This document shows positions 51,604 through 62,436 of a stretch of 64,000 bases of DNA, one piece after another (position 1 is the stretch's first letter; each line of letters opens with the position of its first letter). The position numbers were made by a program, and so were the translations under genes. Origin of the DNA: Trogon surrucura. Its lineage: Eukaryota > Chordata > Aves > Trogoniformes > Trogonidae. The stretch spans positions 7,374,895-7,438,894 of the forward strand of contig CM036628.1 in assembly GCA_020746105.1 (NCBI GenBank), given 5' to 3'. Below the pieces are notes generated by a model. That model was not told where the DNA came from. It did not search any database and saw only the letters and a program-made list of their open reading frames with translations.

Positions 51604-51983
51604 AATTGGGGTTGTTCAGCCTGGAGAAGAGAAAGCTCTGGGGAGACCTTATAGCAGCCTTGCAGTACCTGATGGGGCTAGAGGAAAGCTGGGGAGGGAC
51701 TGTTTACAGGGGTGTGTACCGACAGGATGAGGGGCAATGGTTTTAAACTAGAGCAGGGTAGATTTAGTTTAGATACCAGGAAAAAGTTCTTCTCTGTGAG
51801 GGTGGTGAAACACTGGCACAGGTTGCCCAGAGAGGTGGTGGAGGCCCCATCTCTGGAGGCATTCAAGGTGTCAGGCTTGATGGGTCTCTGAGCAACCTGA
51901 TCGAGTTAAAGATGTCCCTGCTCACTGCAGGAGATTGGACTAGATGGCCTTTTTAGGTTCCTTCCAACGCAACACATTCTGTG
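51604..51983 (+). mobile_element. CR1 LINE 3' fragment, plus strand
   Basis: The copy begins at the GGGGTTGTTCAGCCTGGAGA block, continues through the ORF2 C-terminal codons ([17 protein letters not shown]-type block with frameshifts) and ends with GGACTAGATGGCC, CCTTCCAAC and ATTCTGTGA. It is about 380 bp and 5'-truncated. Confidence 0.95.
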
Positions 51984-53043
51984 AGAGTCAGTGCCTCTAA
52001 GGATTATGGTGATGCTTATAAGTTTCTTTCTACCTAGTACTGGTGCTAAGCCAGGGACCTTTCTGCTTTGGCTCTCATGTTCCCGTTGCCTATTTCCACA
52101 TTCTCATACTGGCTTTTTGTGAATCTCTTTTTTGTCCTGATCAATATAGCAGTTATTCACAAATCATTTCAGTGAGCCATGTGCAAGAAGGTGTGCTTCA
52201 GAAAACCCCCAGAGTACAGATGAAGCCTCTTATGTGCCTGGCTATGTTTGGTTTTCTTCTGAACTAAATCTGAGTTCGCTGAACATGAGGAATATTCACA
52301 GACATCGCGGTAACATGCTGGTTCTTAGAGACCCGAAATGTTGTTTCATTTTCCTAACGTGGGGACAGCAAGATATAACCTTACGCTGAAATCAAACAAT
52401 GCATCACTGAGCTCTTCATATGGGCAGAAATGAGTATTGTTTATTAGATGAGATATTCCTTCATCCCAAATTTCCAGAGCACAGTTGTTTCCTAGGAGAA
52501 TATAAATAACTTGCACACATTCTGCTAAGATTCCTGACTGATTCAACGGGGAGTACTCGCAGCATCCAACCTAGAGTTTGGGAGGCTGACATGACTTAAA
52601 ATACCAAAGGACTAAAGTAAATATAAAAATAGGTAAATATAACTGTTGTTATTGTGAAAAATGTCACCACAGCAAATCTTACACTGTCGTAGGATGATCT
52701 TAAACATTTAAATGATAGAGAGGTGAAGTATTAGTGCATTTGCATAGGTGGGAAAACCAAATGAGCACTGTTAAAAATGAAATAGAAGCCAGAGTTATAC
52801 AGCAGATTGTAGTGGGATGCAAAATAGGAGAAGGCTTATATATGTATGTGTATTTTAAAACTCCATCACAGGATAATTTAAAGCATAAGCCAAACAGCAG
52901 CGAGAAAAGACTTAGGGCTATTATTTTTATACAGTATTTAGTCATGTATTAACTGTTTGCAATATGCTCCTCTCCCAGAACTCAATCTACAAGGAGCAAT
53001 ACTCTGCTCCTCTGTGAGAAAATAAATCAGAAGATGCTTATTT
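51984..53043. other. Unique AT-rich spacer
   Basis: No gene or transposon recognised. Confidence 0.5.
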
Positions 53044-53107
53044 CACAGAATCATAGAATACCGGGTTGGAAGGCACCTCAAGAATCATCAAGTCCAGCCC
53101 TTTAAGG
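53044..53107 (-). repeat. CR1 LINE 3' tail fragment, minus strand
   Basis: CACAGAATCATAGAATACCG followed by GGTTGGAAGGCACCTCAAG is the inverted CR1 3' end. Only about 64 bp remain. Confidence 0.9.
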
Positions 53108-56100
53108 TAAAGAAATACAGTTTAAATGACATGGCCCAGCACTGTCCAGCAAAAGATTGCAGTCAGTGCCTGCAAGGAGGGACAGGTGGGAGGGAGCTGT
53201 CTGAAGCAGTCAGAGATGACCGCAGGTGATGGCTGGGGGTCATAAACAAAATCAGGAGATAAGCAGAGTCCTGGCACTTGTTCTCAACACTGAAATGGGC
53301 TGTGAACTGGGTACTAAAGCATGAGATCTGTGTGCCTGTAAAACAAGCACAGCTACTAAGAGAACTGTTTGCTGAAATGCAATTCCAGCTGTGATCCAGC
53401 TGTACCTGGAGGGATTTTGTGATACCTTCCCCACACTCTTACCTCTTGCTACCTGTGGTGGTCTTCCACCTAAATAACAAAAAAACAATACTGGACAGTA
53501 CATGTAAGTTGCTGCAATTAAGTAATTTACTCCTTCTGTGTTTTACTATACACCTGGGATAAAAATAAATACACATTTGGAAAGTCTGACTGCCTCCCAA
53601 ATCCTAATGAAGAATTCTGTTGGATGATAAATATTGCAAATTAATGCAACAGTTCTTATAATTGTTCCACAATTTCAGACTGGTCATGATTGTCCTTTGT
53701 TTTCACTGGTACCAAAGTAGGGCACTTTATAGAACAATAACCTCAGTGCTTGCCCAGTCAGGGTTAGAAAGCACCTGGCTACTTTCCTTTCTGTTTGACT
53801 CTGTAAACCCAAATCTAGACCATTCTAATAAAGCAGATGCAACTTTCTTCTCCTTTGTTGGAGGAAGGGACAGCATAACCAGATCTTTCTTATCCAGCAG
53901 TGTCATTCAAGACCTCATCACGCTGCACCTGGGTGTGGTGGAAGGCTTGATGGTTTCAGCTGCCCTGAGTTGCTCTCCAGCTTCCTAGCACAATGTCTGC
54001 TTGTAAGGGAAACTGCAACCAAGGTATGTAACTGATCATTTCCTAATCTACCCCAGCAGTGTCCTGTGTAAAGGTGTGCTGCTATTTTAAATCCTTGTCA
54101 CTGCAGTGATATGAATGTGCTATAATCACCTGCTCTTCCTTTCATGTGTCTGTCACCAGATGGCTGTTGTTGATGATTTATAGGATTATATTTCAGACCT
54201 CATTAACCAACATAAGAGCATTTATGTGCTAATTTCATCCTGTCAGACATTATTTGTAATAAACATCATAGTAGTTTCACCCAGTGGGGTTTATTAACAG
54301 CCCACACACTGATCCGATGGGTCTGTCATTAGCGAGCAGGCTGGGTGGATATACCCCCTCTCAGCCACCGTGTGCTCCTATAAACATCCCTGCGCAGCGT
54401 CTGTCAGATGGAAGAGAGCCCCATTCAGCAATCCCTGATACCATCAATGAAATGGTTCCTCTTAAATCCGTCCCTCTCCCTGGTAATGTGCAGTATCTTA
54501 AAAAAACATACAACATAGTGCCATACGGGGGTATTTTCTTTTTTGTCTGAAGAGCTCATGCCAGCATTCTCAACTTAGGCAGCAAAATGTTATTTCAAGA
54601 GCCTGAGGTACCATCTGTTAGCAAAGCAAGGAAAATAGTGTCTGAGGGCACAGCCAGCCCCATGGCTCCTGGCTTTCGGTACCGGGACCCAAATGTCCTT
54701 TCAGTAGTGTTCTACACTTGCCCCAAACTATAGGGTGGTTGGTGATGACATTGGTTAACCTACCTGATGCTCTCTGTGACACCAGAGTCCAGCTCTGGTG
54801 TGTGATCTCTAGACAAGATTCAGGAAAAAAGGCAAGGGTTTAGCATGGTTATTAATCCCACATCCCTATTTAGAGCAAACCACTGCTGCAAGCAGAAGTC
54901 CCATTAAAACGGGTCTTGTCCTGCAGCCAACTCCAGGGAGTCCAAAATTAGTGAGCAGAAGCCTCAGACTGCAACAAGGCCCCTGGACAGACTCAGCTCT
55001 GGGTGCAGAGAGCATCCCTGACTGTTTAGGTTGGGCTTTTTTTTTTTTTTTTCTTCTCCAAAGTAGCTACAGTCTGTGTGGCATTTGCTGACATTTGTAA
55101 AACCAGAAAACAATCCAGCTTCACTGCAATGGGAGTGCTGGGCTTAAAGAAGGAAGGTGGTGCCGGAGAGAAGGATGTGCTTGCAGGGCTGAGGATATGC
55201 AAGGTGCCTGTGAGAGACCCAGCCTGTGCCCATAAAGTCATACAGGAAAGGTGTTGGAGAGGATTTTCTCCTCTCTGGGCTGGTGATGCTCAGGGCAGGA
55301 GCACCTCCACCACATCTCACACTCCCAGTTGCCCTGAGTGCAGAGCAAGGAGTGAGAAGCTGAGCACCTAGGATTTGTTACAGGACCCAAGAATGTTGTA
55401 TAAGCTGTTGTATCAGTCTATGATGCCTGTTACTGAAGGCAGGCTGTTGGTGCAATATAAATAACGATAAATCCTGCTGGAATAGTAATTCTGTGGTTAG
55501 ATCCACGCCCAATATTTAGAAAAACTTGAGTAGCATGTATTTATTAACGGCTAAAACTGCTGTAGTGAGGATTGGTACCACTGGTACCTGCGTAGATGAA
55601 CAAATGGTGCTTCTCCTGTGTTTTGTTACTGCTGTCACAGATGGGGAGAGCTCCTGTTTAAGGAAAGTGCTATTTCACAAATGTTTTCTGCTGGAGCTTG
55701 GGATGAGGAAAGTAGCCTGGATGTCAGGTCCCTTAAATCTCTATCCAAGGGCATGTGACTACTGACGTGGATGGGCCATCTGGAAGCATCACCAGCAGAC
55801 AGAGCAAAGTTAGGAAAGGAAAAGTGTGTCACAAGCCTTCTGTGCAAGTCCTTTAACCTCCTCTAACGTTTCACTGCAGTCTAGGCAGAGGAAGGTACGT
55901 TCCCTAGAGAGAAGCAACTTCTGCGTTGCCTCCCCACCACTGTGCACGTTCCACACCGTGGGGCAGAGTATGTGGCATTGCTCTTGTTTGCTCCATCACA
56001 GCAGGGCCTGGTGGGACCATTGCTGCAGCAAGGGCAGCCTCACATGGACTCCACCATTTCTCAACCCACATCGACTGGTGCTCACTATCTTCTCATGAGA

Positions 56101-56143
56101 CCTGGCTGCGACGCCTTGCGTTTGCCCTGATATTAACACTCAG
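53108..56143. other. Unique stretch with possible conserved block
   Basis: No recognised gene. A T16 run lies at 55037-55052. The segment 54090-54540 has the texture of conserved non-coding DNA, mixing AT-rich homeodomain-like cores with uninterrupted moderate-GC sequence. Confidence 0.4.
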
Positions 56144-56198
56144 GGCATATCCGCTCTGAGGAGGAATCTGTGCCTGGGCCCTTATCTTGCAAACCCAG
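56144..56198 (+). other. Candidate 55-bp exon
   Basis: The donor ACCCAG|GTAAGTT is close to ideal. The acceptor ...ATTAACACTCAG has a branch-point-like TATTAAC nearby but a modest pyrimidine tract. Two frames are open. One reads HIRSEEESVPGPLSCKP and would enter with one base carried over and leave two. The product is not recognised. Confidence 0.2.
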
Positions 56199-56827
56199 GT
56201 AAGTTAAGCTTTTGTACTGCACAGCCACATGCGGCTTTTATTAGACCAGACTTTTATTAGAGTAGCTGCTGTGAAGTGTGTTGGGCAGTGTCCTGCTTTG
56301 AGCTACAGGAAGGAAGATTTTTGGAATAATTTCCAGGGTCCTTTCTGTCTTGCTCCCTGTGCCATTCCAAAAGCTTTGTCTTGGCAAGTCATAAGAGCCC
56401 TTGGGTGGTTGGGCAACCAGATGAGCAAACAGTTGTCTTGTCTTAAACCTGCCTCCTGTTACCAACTTCTTTGTTAAGTTCCTTTGCTGTCTGGGTGCAT
56501 ATCCTGACACTTGCTGAAGAGGTCACGTTGACAGACAAATGTTTCGGCAGTCACACTCTGGCTTAAACTGCTCTTAAAATGCCATTTACAGGATTTTCTC
56601 TCTGCTTTGCAGGGAGACAGTCATAATCAATGTGCTTAGCTGTACAATAGACTCTTCTGGCAGCTTTTGTAGTGAAATACAGCAAGAAAAGAGCACCATG
56701 GCCTGCAATCCTAAAATGTTGATTTTCCTCTGTGCTTGCCATTGATTCTGCCACTCAGTTCCCCAGTGAGACTAAGCCTAAATAATTTGTAGGCAGGGAT
56801 TTTCCCAGCCATGAAAAACTGTGATGA
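56199..56827. other. Unique spacer
   Basis: Two overlapping open frames on opposite strands (about 56229-56510) with no recognisable motif. Nothing else is seen. Confidence 0.5.
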
Positions 56828-56997
56828 GACATAGGAACAGGCTGCCCAGGGAAGTGGTGGAGTCACCATCCCTGAAGGTGTTCAAAAATGGTGTAGATTT
56901 GGTACTTCAGGACATGGTTTAGTAGTCATGGTAGCGTTGGTGGTCTGACTTGATGCTATTAGAGGTCCTTTCCAACCTTTATGATTCTATGATTCCT
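56828..56997 (+). mobile_element. CR1 LINE 3' fragment, plus strand
   Basis: The last codons of ORF2 (GGCTGCCCAGGGAAGTGGTG block) are followed by the 3' UTR and the TATGATTCTATGATTC tail. It is about 170 bp and strongly 5'-truncated. Confidence 0.93.
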
Positions 56998-58227
56998 TGG
57001 GGTGCCTGCACTGGTACCCAAACTGCTGAGCACCCTGCTCTGAACTCGACATGCAGGTGCCCAGTGATGCTCAGCTGGCTCAGTTACAGCCTGCCAGCTC
57101 CATATCACATCACATCCTTAGAATTTTTTTTCTACACAGCTGAGCAGAAGACTATTTTTTTTCAGGATTTATTTTTTTTTTCTGAAAACATTCACTAACC
57201 ACTTTTAAGCAAAGACCTGGCTGCACTCACAACCTAATCAGCAGTCTCTGCTCTTTGCCCAGCTGTGTGTCACGCTGCAGGATGCTGAGCCCTATGAGGG
57301 TCTCTGACAAAACCAGTGACGTGCCAGCAAGCTGCTTTGCTGCTTTCAAAGGGTTTTGGCGGGGCCAGGAGGGTGTGATGCCAACCATCTCCCACTGCAT
57401 CCAACAGAGGCAGCACCTGTTCTTGCCTACTCGTGTTTCCCAAATGCCCCTGTCACTTAAATACAGAAATTTAAAGAATAATAGTCAGATGATTCTCAGT
57501 ACCATCTGTCTAAACATTGCTTTTGCTAGGAAGGCAATTAAGCTATAGTTTTTCTTTGCAGAAACTGATAGCTGCACTCTGATGAGAAATACACTTGATA
57601 ATTTAATAGGCATTTTGTCTTTTTTTCTAACAAGCTGTGTTGATTTCTGAGTAGTCTGCTATTCACTAAGGGAGGAAAATGAACGAACTGAAGTAAAACA
57701 TTAGAAGATCCATTAATGTGAAGGATGTTTAATCTCCGCAAACTAAAAATAAAGCTTGTGAGCTATTTGGATTATTAATGTTTGAATGATAAAGAAATTT
57801 AGGAGATGTCAAGACTATGTGTGTGGGAAAATGACAGCTTTTTAAATTAAAAATAATTGTTTTGAAATAATGGAAATAATAACATTTTGACTTTTGAAGT
57901 CAAAATGCCAGCATTTCTATATAGTAGAATAATTTCAAGGTCAAAATCAAAATGTTCGATAATTTTTCAGGGCTCCAGTTTGAATGAATCACTCCCAGGC
58001 TGCGAGACGCTTTTGGACATTTTCAGTTTGCAGAAGTTTTAAACATTTTTCAGTCCTAGAATATGGAAAATCTTCAATGTCTGAAATTCAACATGATTGG
58101 AAAACCTTTTCCACTCAACCCTGGTGTTCTAATTGACCCTATCTGGCAGAATTACAGGGCTGGTTATAAGACCCAGGTGGTGCTTTAGCTGAGGACAGTG
58201 ACTTTTCAGCCTGGTGATAATCCTGAG
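56998..58227. other. Unique AT-rich spacer
   Basis: T-rich runs lie near 57125-57182. 57840-57970 is very AT-rich with several TCAAAATG/CATTTTGA words. No gene is recognised. An acceptor-like site at 57561 lacks an open frame with a donor. Confidence 0.45.
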
Positions 58228-58905
58228 TCATGGAATTGTAGAACAATTGAGGTTGGAAAAGACCCTTGGGATCATCGAGTCCAACCATTAACCCTGCACT
58301 TACAAGTTCACCCCTAAACCGTATCACCCAACACCACATCTAAGCGACACTTAAATACACCCAGGGATGGCGACTCAACCACCTCCCTAGGCAGTCTGTT
58401 CCAGTGTCTGACCACTCTTTCCGTGAAGAATTTCTTCCTAATGTCCAGTCTAAACTTGCCCTGTTGCAACTTGAAACCGTTCCCCCTGGTTCTGTGCCTA
58501 ATGACCTGTGAGAAGAGACCAGCACCAACCTCTCTACAACGTCCTTTCAAGTAATTGTAGAGCATGATGAGGTCCCCCCTCAGCCTCCTCTTCGTCAAAC
58601 TGAACAATCCCAGCTCCCTCAATCCCAGCTCCCTCAATACTCAAAGCGCGGCTCCACCAGTGCTGAGTACAGGGGGACCATCACCTCCCTACTTCTGCTG
58701 GTCACACAGTTTCTAATACAAGCCAGGATGCCGCTGGCCTTCTTGGCCACCTGGGCAACTACTGGCTCATATTCAGCCGGCTCTCAGTTAGAATGCCCAG
58801 GTCCTTTTACGCCAGACAGCCTTGCACTCAACCTTCCCCAAGCCTGTAGACTTGCATGGGGTTGACGTGACCAAAATGCAGGACCCTACACTTGGCCCTA
58901 ATGAA
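58228..58905 (-). mobile_element. CR1 LINE 3' fragment with internal rearrangement, minus strand
   Basis: The inverted tail (GTCATGGAATTGTAGAAC) and 3' UTR lead into ORF2 on the minus strand, with [23 protein letters not shown] and [15 protein letters not shown]. At 58608-58637 AATCCCAGCTCCCTC is tandemly repeated, and part of the usual sequence after it is missing. Similarity ends near 58905. Confidence 0.95.
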
Positions 58906-59030
58906 GTGCATGCAGATGGTATTGGCTGAATTTTTTTCCATTATTGGTCCACTCACTGGTTGGATTTTACAAAAAAACAGGAGCCGATTCTGAAAATGAG
59001 TGCGTTTAGCAGTTAAAAAGCAACTAGGAC

Positions 59031-59042
59031 TTTATTTTTATT
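59031..59042 (-). promoter_or_regulatory. Polyadenylation signals at the end of the minus-strand frame
   Basis: On the minus strand two AATAAA hexamers lie in tandem (59031-59036 and 59037-59042). The second overlaps the last base of the TAA stop codon (59042-59044). This would give a very short 3' UTR and supports a transcript end here on the minus strand. Confidence 0.4.
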
Positions 59043-59338
59043 TACTTGAAAATTATGTTAGTCTGTGCTTGGCTTTTCTGGGCTTCCTCGGGGTCCCACG
59101 CAGCCTGTTCCTCTGCCCCAGCCACATTTCTCCAGAGAGCTACCCAGCCTCTTAGAACCGCCACGTACCCCACAGTGTAGGCGCCTCCCCAGTCCTGGCC
59201 GTCAGCGTGAACCCTCTCACGCTCCACCTCCAGGGGAAAGGCACTGAAGGAGAGCCAGGCACACACCTGCAGCTCGGCCACCAGGAGCTGGGCGAACTTG
59301 CTCCAAGCTGCCTCCTCCACAGGCAGCCCGCTGTGCCG
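59042..59338 (-). CDS. Candidate terminal coding exon, unknown protein
   Basis: I do not recognise the family. On the minus strand a good acceptor (CCATTTCCTTGCCCCTGCCA then GTAG) is followed by 98 open codons and TAA, starting in phase 0. The product looks folded rather than low-complexity: AAWSKFAQLLVAELQVCAWL is a likely amphipathic helix, followed by ADGQDWGGAYTVGYVAVLRG and a charged C-terminus. Three or more Trp and balanced hydrophobics argue for real coding origin. There is no in-frame ATG, so upstream exons would be needed on the minus strand toward higher coordinates, where a plus-strand gene candidate lies. An internal donor (CTGCAG|GTGTGT) gives an alternative splice reading. It may instead be the tail of a decayed gene. 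Confidence 0.4.
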   Translation of the reverse strand, partial: RHSGLPVEEAAWSKFAQLLVAELQVCAWLSFSAFPLEVERERVHADGQDWGGAYTVGYVAVLRGWVALWRNVAGAEEQAAWDPEEAQKSQAQTNIIFK

Positions 59339-59482
59339 CTACTGGCAGGGGCAAGGAAATGGCCCCGGGCAGCGCAGCCAGAGGCCACCCGTATCATCTG
59401 CCGTATGGTCAGAGCACCCGCACTGACCAAGTCAGAGCTGTGAGGAGGAAGGGGACAAGGCCTCCACCTTCCAGCCCCACAG

Positions 59483-60444
59483 ACGATATCTCACATGACT
59501 GGTGCCTGATGACAGAGCTCTGGGTCAAGGCTGTTTCTGAGAGACAGTGGGACTGGGAAGCTGAGAGCAGTCAAGGGCTGTCCCCGGCAGAAGACATTGA
59601 GATTTGCAACATCTGGGTCAACCCAGCAGTCCTGGAGCTCCTCCAGGACCCCCAGGTTGCTGGCCCCCTGCAGGAGACCGCCTGGCCCAGTGGAGGTAGA
59701 GGCAGAGAGGCAACAAGAGAGGCAGTCGGTGACCTGCAGCGCACATCTCCTGACCAGCTGGGTCCCAGAGACATTGTGCGGGTGGATTTTGCCCTGGCCA
59801 GGGCTCCTGAAGAAGAGCCTCTCGCTCCCTTGACTTGAGAGGAGGTGAAGGCATCAGCTTCTCCTGTGTTTGACGAGCAGGCCACCACGACAGCAGAGGC
59901 AGAGAGCTGGGCCCCTGCCGCCTACAGCCTCACAGCCTGCACCAGGGCTTTGCTGGTCACAGACCAGGACATGGCGAGGGAGTCCGTGGGCAAGGCTGGC
60001 GTTGTGATCCAGGGACCTGGGCAGCAGCCTGTGGAACAGCAAGACACGGCAGAAAGCACGGGTGCGGCAGAAAGGACACCTGCAGTGCCTCAGGACACCG
60101 AGCCTGCCTCAGCTGGAGAGCCTCAGGGAGAGACCAGCACCACCCCTGTCGCCCCAGCAGCATGTAGGGGTGGAGAAAACGGGGCTTCTCCCAAGTCAAG
60201 CGACCATCAAGGGGAGACCAGCACAGCCACTGTGTCCCGGGCAGCTCACGAGGATGAAATGGCCTTTTTGTTGCCTCAGCAGCCTCTGGCAGATGCTGGC
60301 ACAGCCCACCTCACCATAGCAGGGGATGACGAAGAAGACACGTTGTCTTATCCCCTGTGTCAGGACCCTCAGCACCAGGCGAGTGGGATGCGCATGGCCG
60401 GCAGCGGGCAGCCTGAGCTGCGGGAGACAGGTGCAGCGCCCAAG
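59483..60444 (+). pseudogene. Large GC-rich coding-like exon with one in-frame TGA
   Basis: I do not recognise the protein. The frame follows an acceptor (CACCTTCCAGCCCCACAG) and is open from 59483 to a possible donor CAAG|GTCTGT at 60445, about 320 codons, broken only by TGA at 59836-59838. The first part (MTELWVKAVSERQWDWEAES, then DIEICNIWVNPAVLELLQD) is Trp-rich and looks folded. An upstream ATG at 59359 extends the same frame if no splice is used. After the TGA the sequence is Ala/Pro/Thr/Glu-rich and probably disordered, with a 28-codon internal repeat around QGETST (near 60124 and 60208). The TGA could be a decayed CGA, an error or a polymorphism. It lies head to head with the minus-strand exon ending at 59338. 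Confidence 0.45.
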
Positions 60445-60530
60445 GTCTGTGGGGCAGGGAGATGCCTGGGTCTCTGTGTGCACTCCCGCTGACATCCCCT
60501 CCCTGCCTTGGCCCTTCTCTCCCCATCCAG

Positions 60531-60591
60531 GTGGCCTCTGAGCGCCCAGGCGATGCACAGCCCTCCTCTGGGGCCAGGCTGGCAGCAGTGT
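60531..60591 (+). other. Candidate second exon of the 59.5-60.8 kb gene
   Basis: The acceptor TTCTCTCCCCATCCAG is good. About 20 codons follow in phase 0, beginning VASERPGDAQPSSGARLAA. The donor falls in a GTGTGTGTG run. Choosing GT at 60592 leaves one base over and joins in frame to the next exon. The preceding intron would be only 86 bp and the next about 124 bp, short as in GC-rich avian genes. Confidence 0.35.
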
Positions 60592-60715
60592 GTGTGTGGA
60601 GGCTGGCCGTGCCCCGGCCACCCCTCCCTGGGAAAGCCCTGGGTGGCAGGAGGACAGGCGGGAGACTGCCTATTGCCTGCCCAGCCCCTCACCTACAGCT
60701 CTTCTTCCCCCGCAG

Positions 60716-60816
60716 GCATCGCCGCCCTCCCGAACATCCCAGCTCAACAGAGAGCGCTCAGGGCTCTGCGCAGCGTGTTCTGCTGTGCCTGCATCGCAGG
60801 GCAGCAAGAGCAGTAG
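60716..60816 (+). other. Candidate terminal exon with Cys-rich C-terminus
   Basis: The acceptor CTCTTCTTCCCCCGCAG is strong. In the frame that joins to exon 2 it encodes a basic amphipathic stretch, QQRALRALRSVFCCACIAG, and stops at TAG 60814-60816. A CCxC cluster beside basic and hydrophobic residues is typical of S-palmitoylated membrane anchors, but that is inference. A CR1 tail begins about 10 bp after the stop, so the original 3' UTR appears to have been interrupted. Confidence 0.38.
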
Positions 60817-60826
60817 CGCCCTGCTG

Positions 60827-60976
60827 CTCCGTCTCTGGAGACATTCAAAACCCAGTTGGATGTGTTCCTGTGTGACCTACTCTAGGTCATTCTGCACTGA
60901 CAGGGGGGTTGGACTAGATGATCTTCAGAGGTCCCTTCCAACCCCGACCATTCTGTGATTCTGTGCTTCTGTGACG
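60827..60976 (+). mobile_element. CR1 LINE 3' tail fragment, plus strand
   Basis: CTCTGGAGACATTCAAAACC, GGTTGGACTAGATGATCTTC and the tail ATTCTGTGATTCTGTG are the last ~150 bp of a CR1 element. It lies immediately downstream of the candidate terminal exon on the same strand. Confidence 0.93.
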
Positions 60977-62436
60977 CCCATTGTCCTTAACTACTGAAGC
61001 ATGTGGGAGAGGCCATCACTCCAGTGTCATGGTGGGGTTGAAGGACCCAATGAGAATGGGCTCCAACGAGAAATGGGCTCCACTTGCTTCCCTAGTAGTA
61101 CCTACTGTAAATACTTTTGGTTTTTTATAACCTCTAATTAACCTGCTTTGGTTTCACCAGTTGCATTGCTGAGAAGTGAAACAATTTGTGCGATTGTCAT
61201 GTTCTGTTACGCTGTCAGCAATTTAGCCCTGATTAAAATACGTCTGTGTTGCAAAACCAGGCTGGCACAGAACCAGTCACTCCTTTAGCTCTCATGAACA
61301 CAACCAAAAAGTGTCCAAACACAGCTGCCCATGGAGAGCACCTTTCCAATCCAGTGAGGCTAAGCATCACTCACTTGGATGGCCTTAAAGCCATCCATTT
61401 AAGCAGTTACTGATCTGCAAATAAAATCCATAATGGCTTTTAAAATGCTGCTCAAACTAATGCTTAATTATCTGCCCTCCCTTGGGAGGTCAGATGGTGT
61501 GTTTATTTAAATCATTTCTTTTCCACTGTTTTAAATGGCCTGGCATTCTGGGCCACTGAGGTTAGTGGAAATTTCATTTTGGGAAAGAATGAGAGGTGGA
61601 GGCACACCCAGGAGCCCTGGGAGGGGGTGTCTCTCTGTGACCACCAATCCCCTGGAGGGATGAGTTACCCTTTAATTAAATCAGATGACGGGTAAATTGC
61701 TGAGAACAGTGAAACAAGAATACTTGAAAGACCTTTCTGTTTCAAAAACTCTGTACGAGATAAAGGATTGCAAGGACACACACATCTCTATGGGCAAACA
61801 AAAACATCACTATGAACTGCGACACAAACTTTTCTGCAATAAACTGCCCAGGTCACGTTGGCATATCTGGGAAGAGATACATGCTTTAACAAGCTGCTCA
61901 AGGCAGAAAGAGGTTTTCTGGAGGCCAGTTCTGAATCTCCAGCCGGGTTCCACCCTTACTGGTGAGCACTTAGGGACACTGGTAGAGCCAGATCCATAAA
62001 TATGGGGTAAAAAATACGCTGTTTTTTTTCCCTCTGAGCCAAAAAACACAGCTCCTGTTGATCGCTGTGGAAGCTAGGTCTGGAGGGGCACTGCCAAGGT
62101 CTCTGGGCCAGGCTAATTTCCTGCAAGGAGAACAGAAGCTGTAGGAAATCTATTCTGACTTCACAGGACAAGCATACGCAATAGATTTCTTTGACACTGC
62201 CATAATAAATTATAAAGACTATATTCTCATTGCACTGACAAAGAGGATTTATTCTTTAATTTATTACTCTTGGGCAGTTTCATTTTGCTGTAACAAATCA
62301 CTCCAAGGCAGACATGGTAAGGACTATCTGCTGGGTGATTTCTGTCTTTCAGAGGACTGCGGGATAGCTTTGAACACAAGTGTCCAGCCTGAATTTAAAG
62401 ATGAATCATTTTTTTGTCACATTTCAGACTTTTCAG
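60977..62436. other. Unique spacer with possible conserved blocks
   Basis: No gene recognised. Two blocks (61125-61260 and 61360-61560) have homeodomain-like TAATTA/TTAATTA words and E-box-like motifs and look like conserved non-coding DNA. A 104-codon frame at 61685-61999 has no recognisable motif. Confidence 0.4.

Noticed and set aside
62359-62436. Frame beginning DCGIALNTSVQPEFKD after acceptor TCTGTCTTTCAG
   Set aside because: No donor before it runs into the CR1 copy at 62437.
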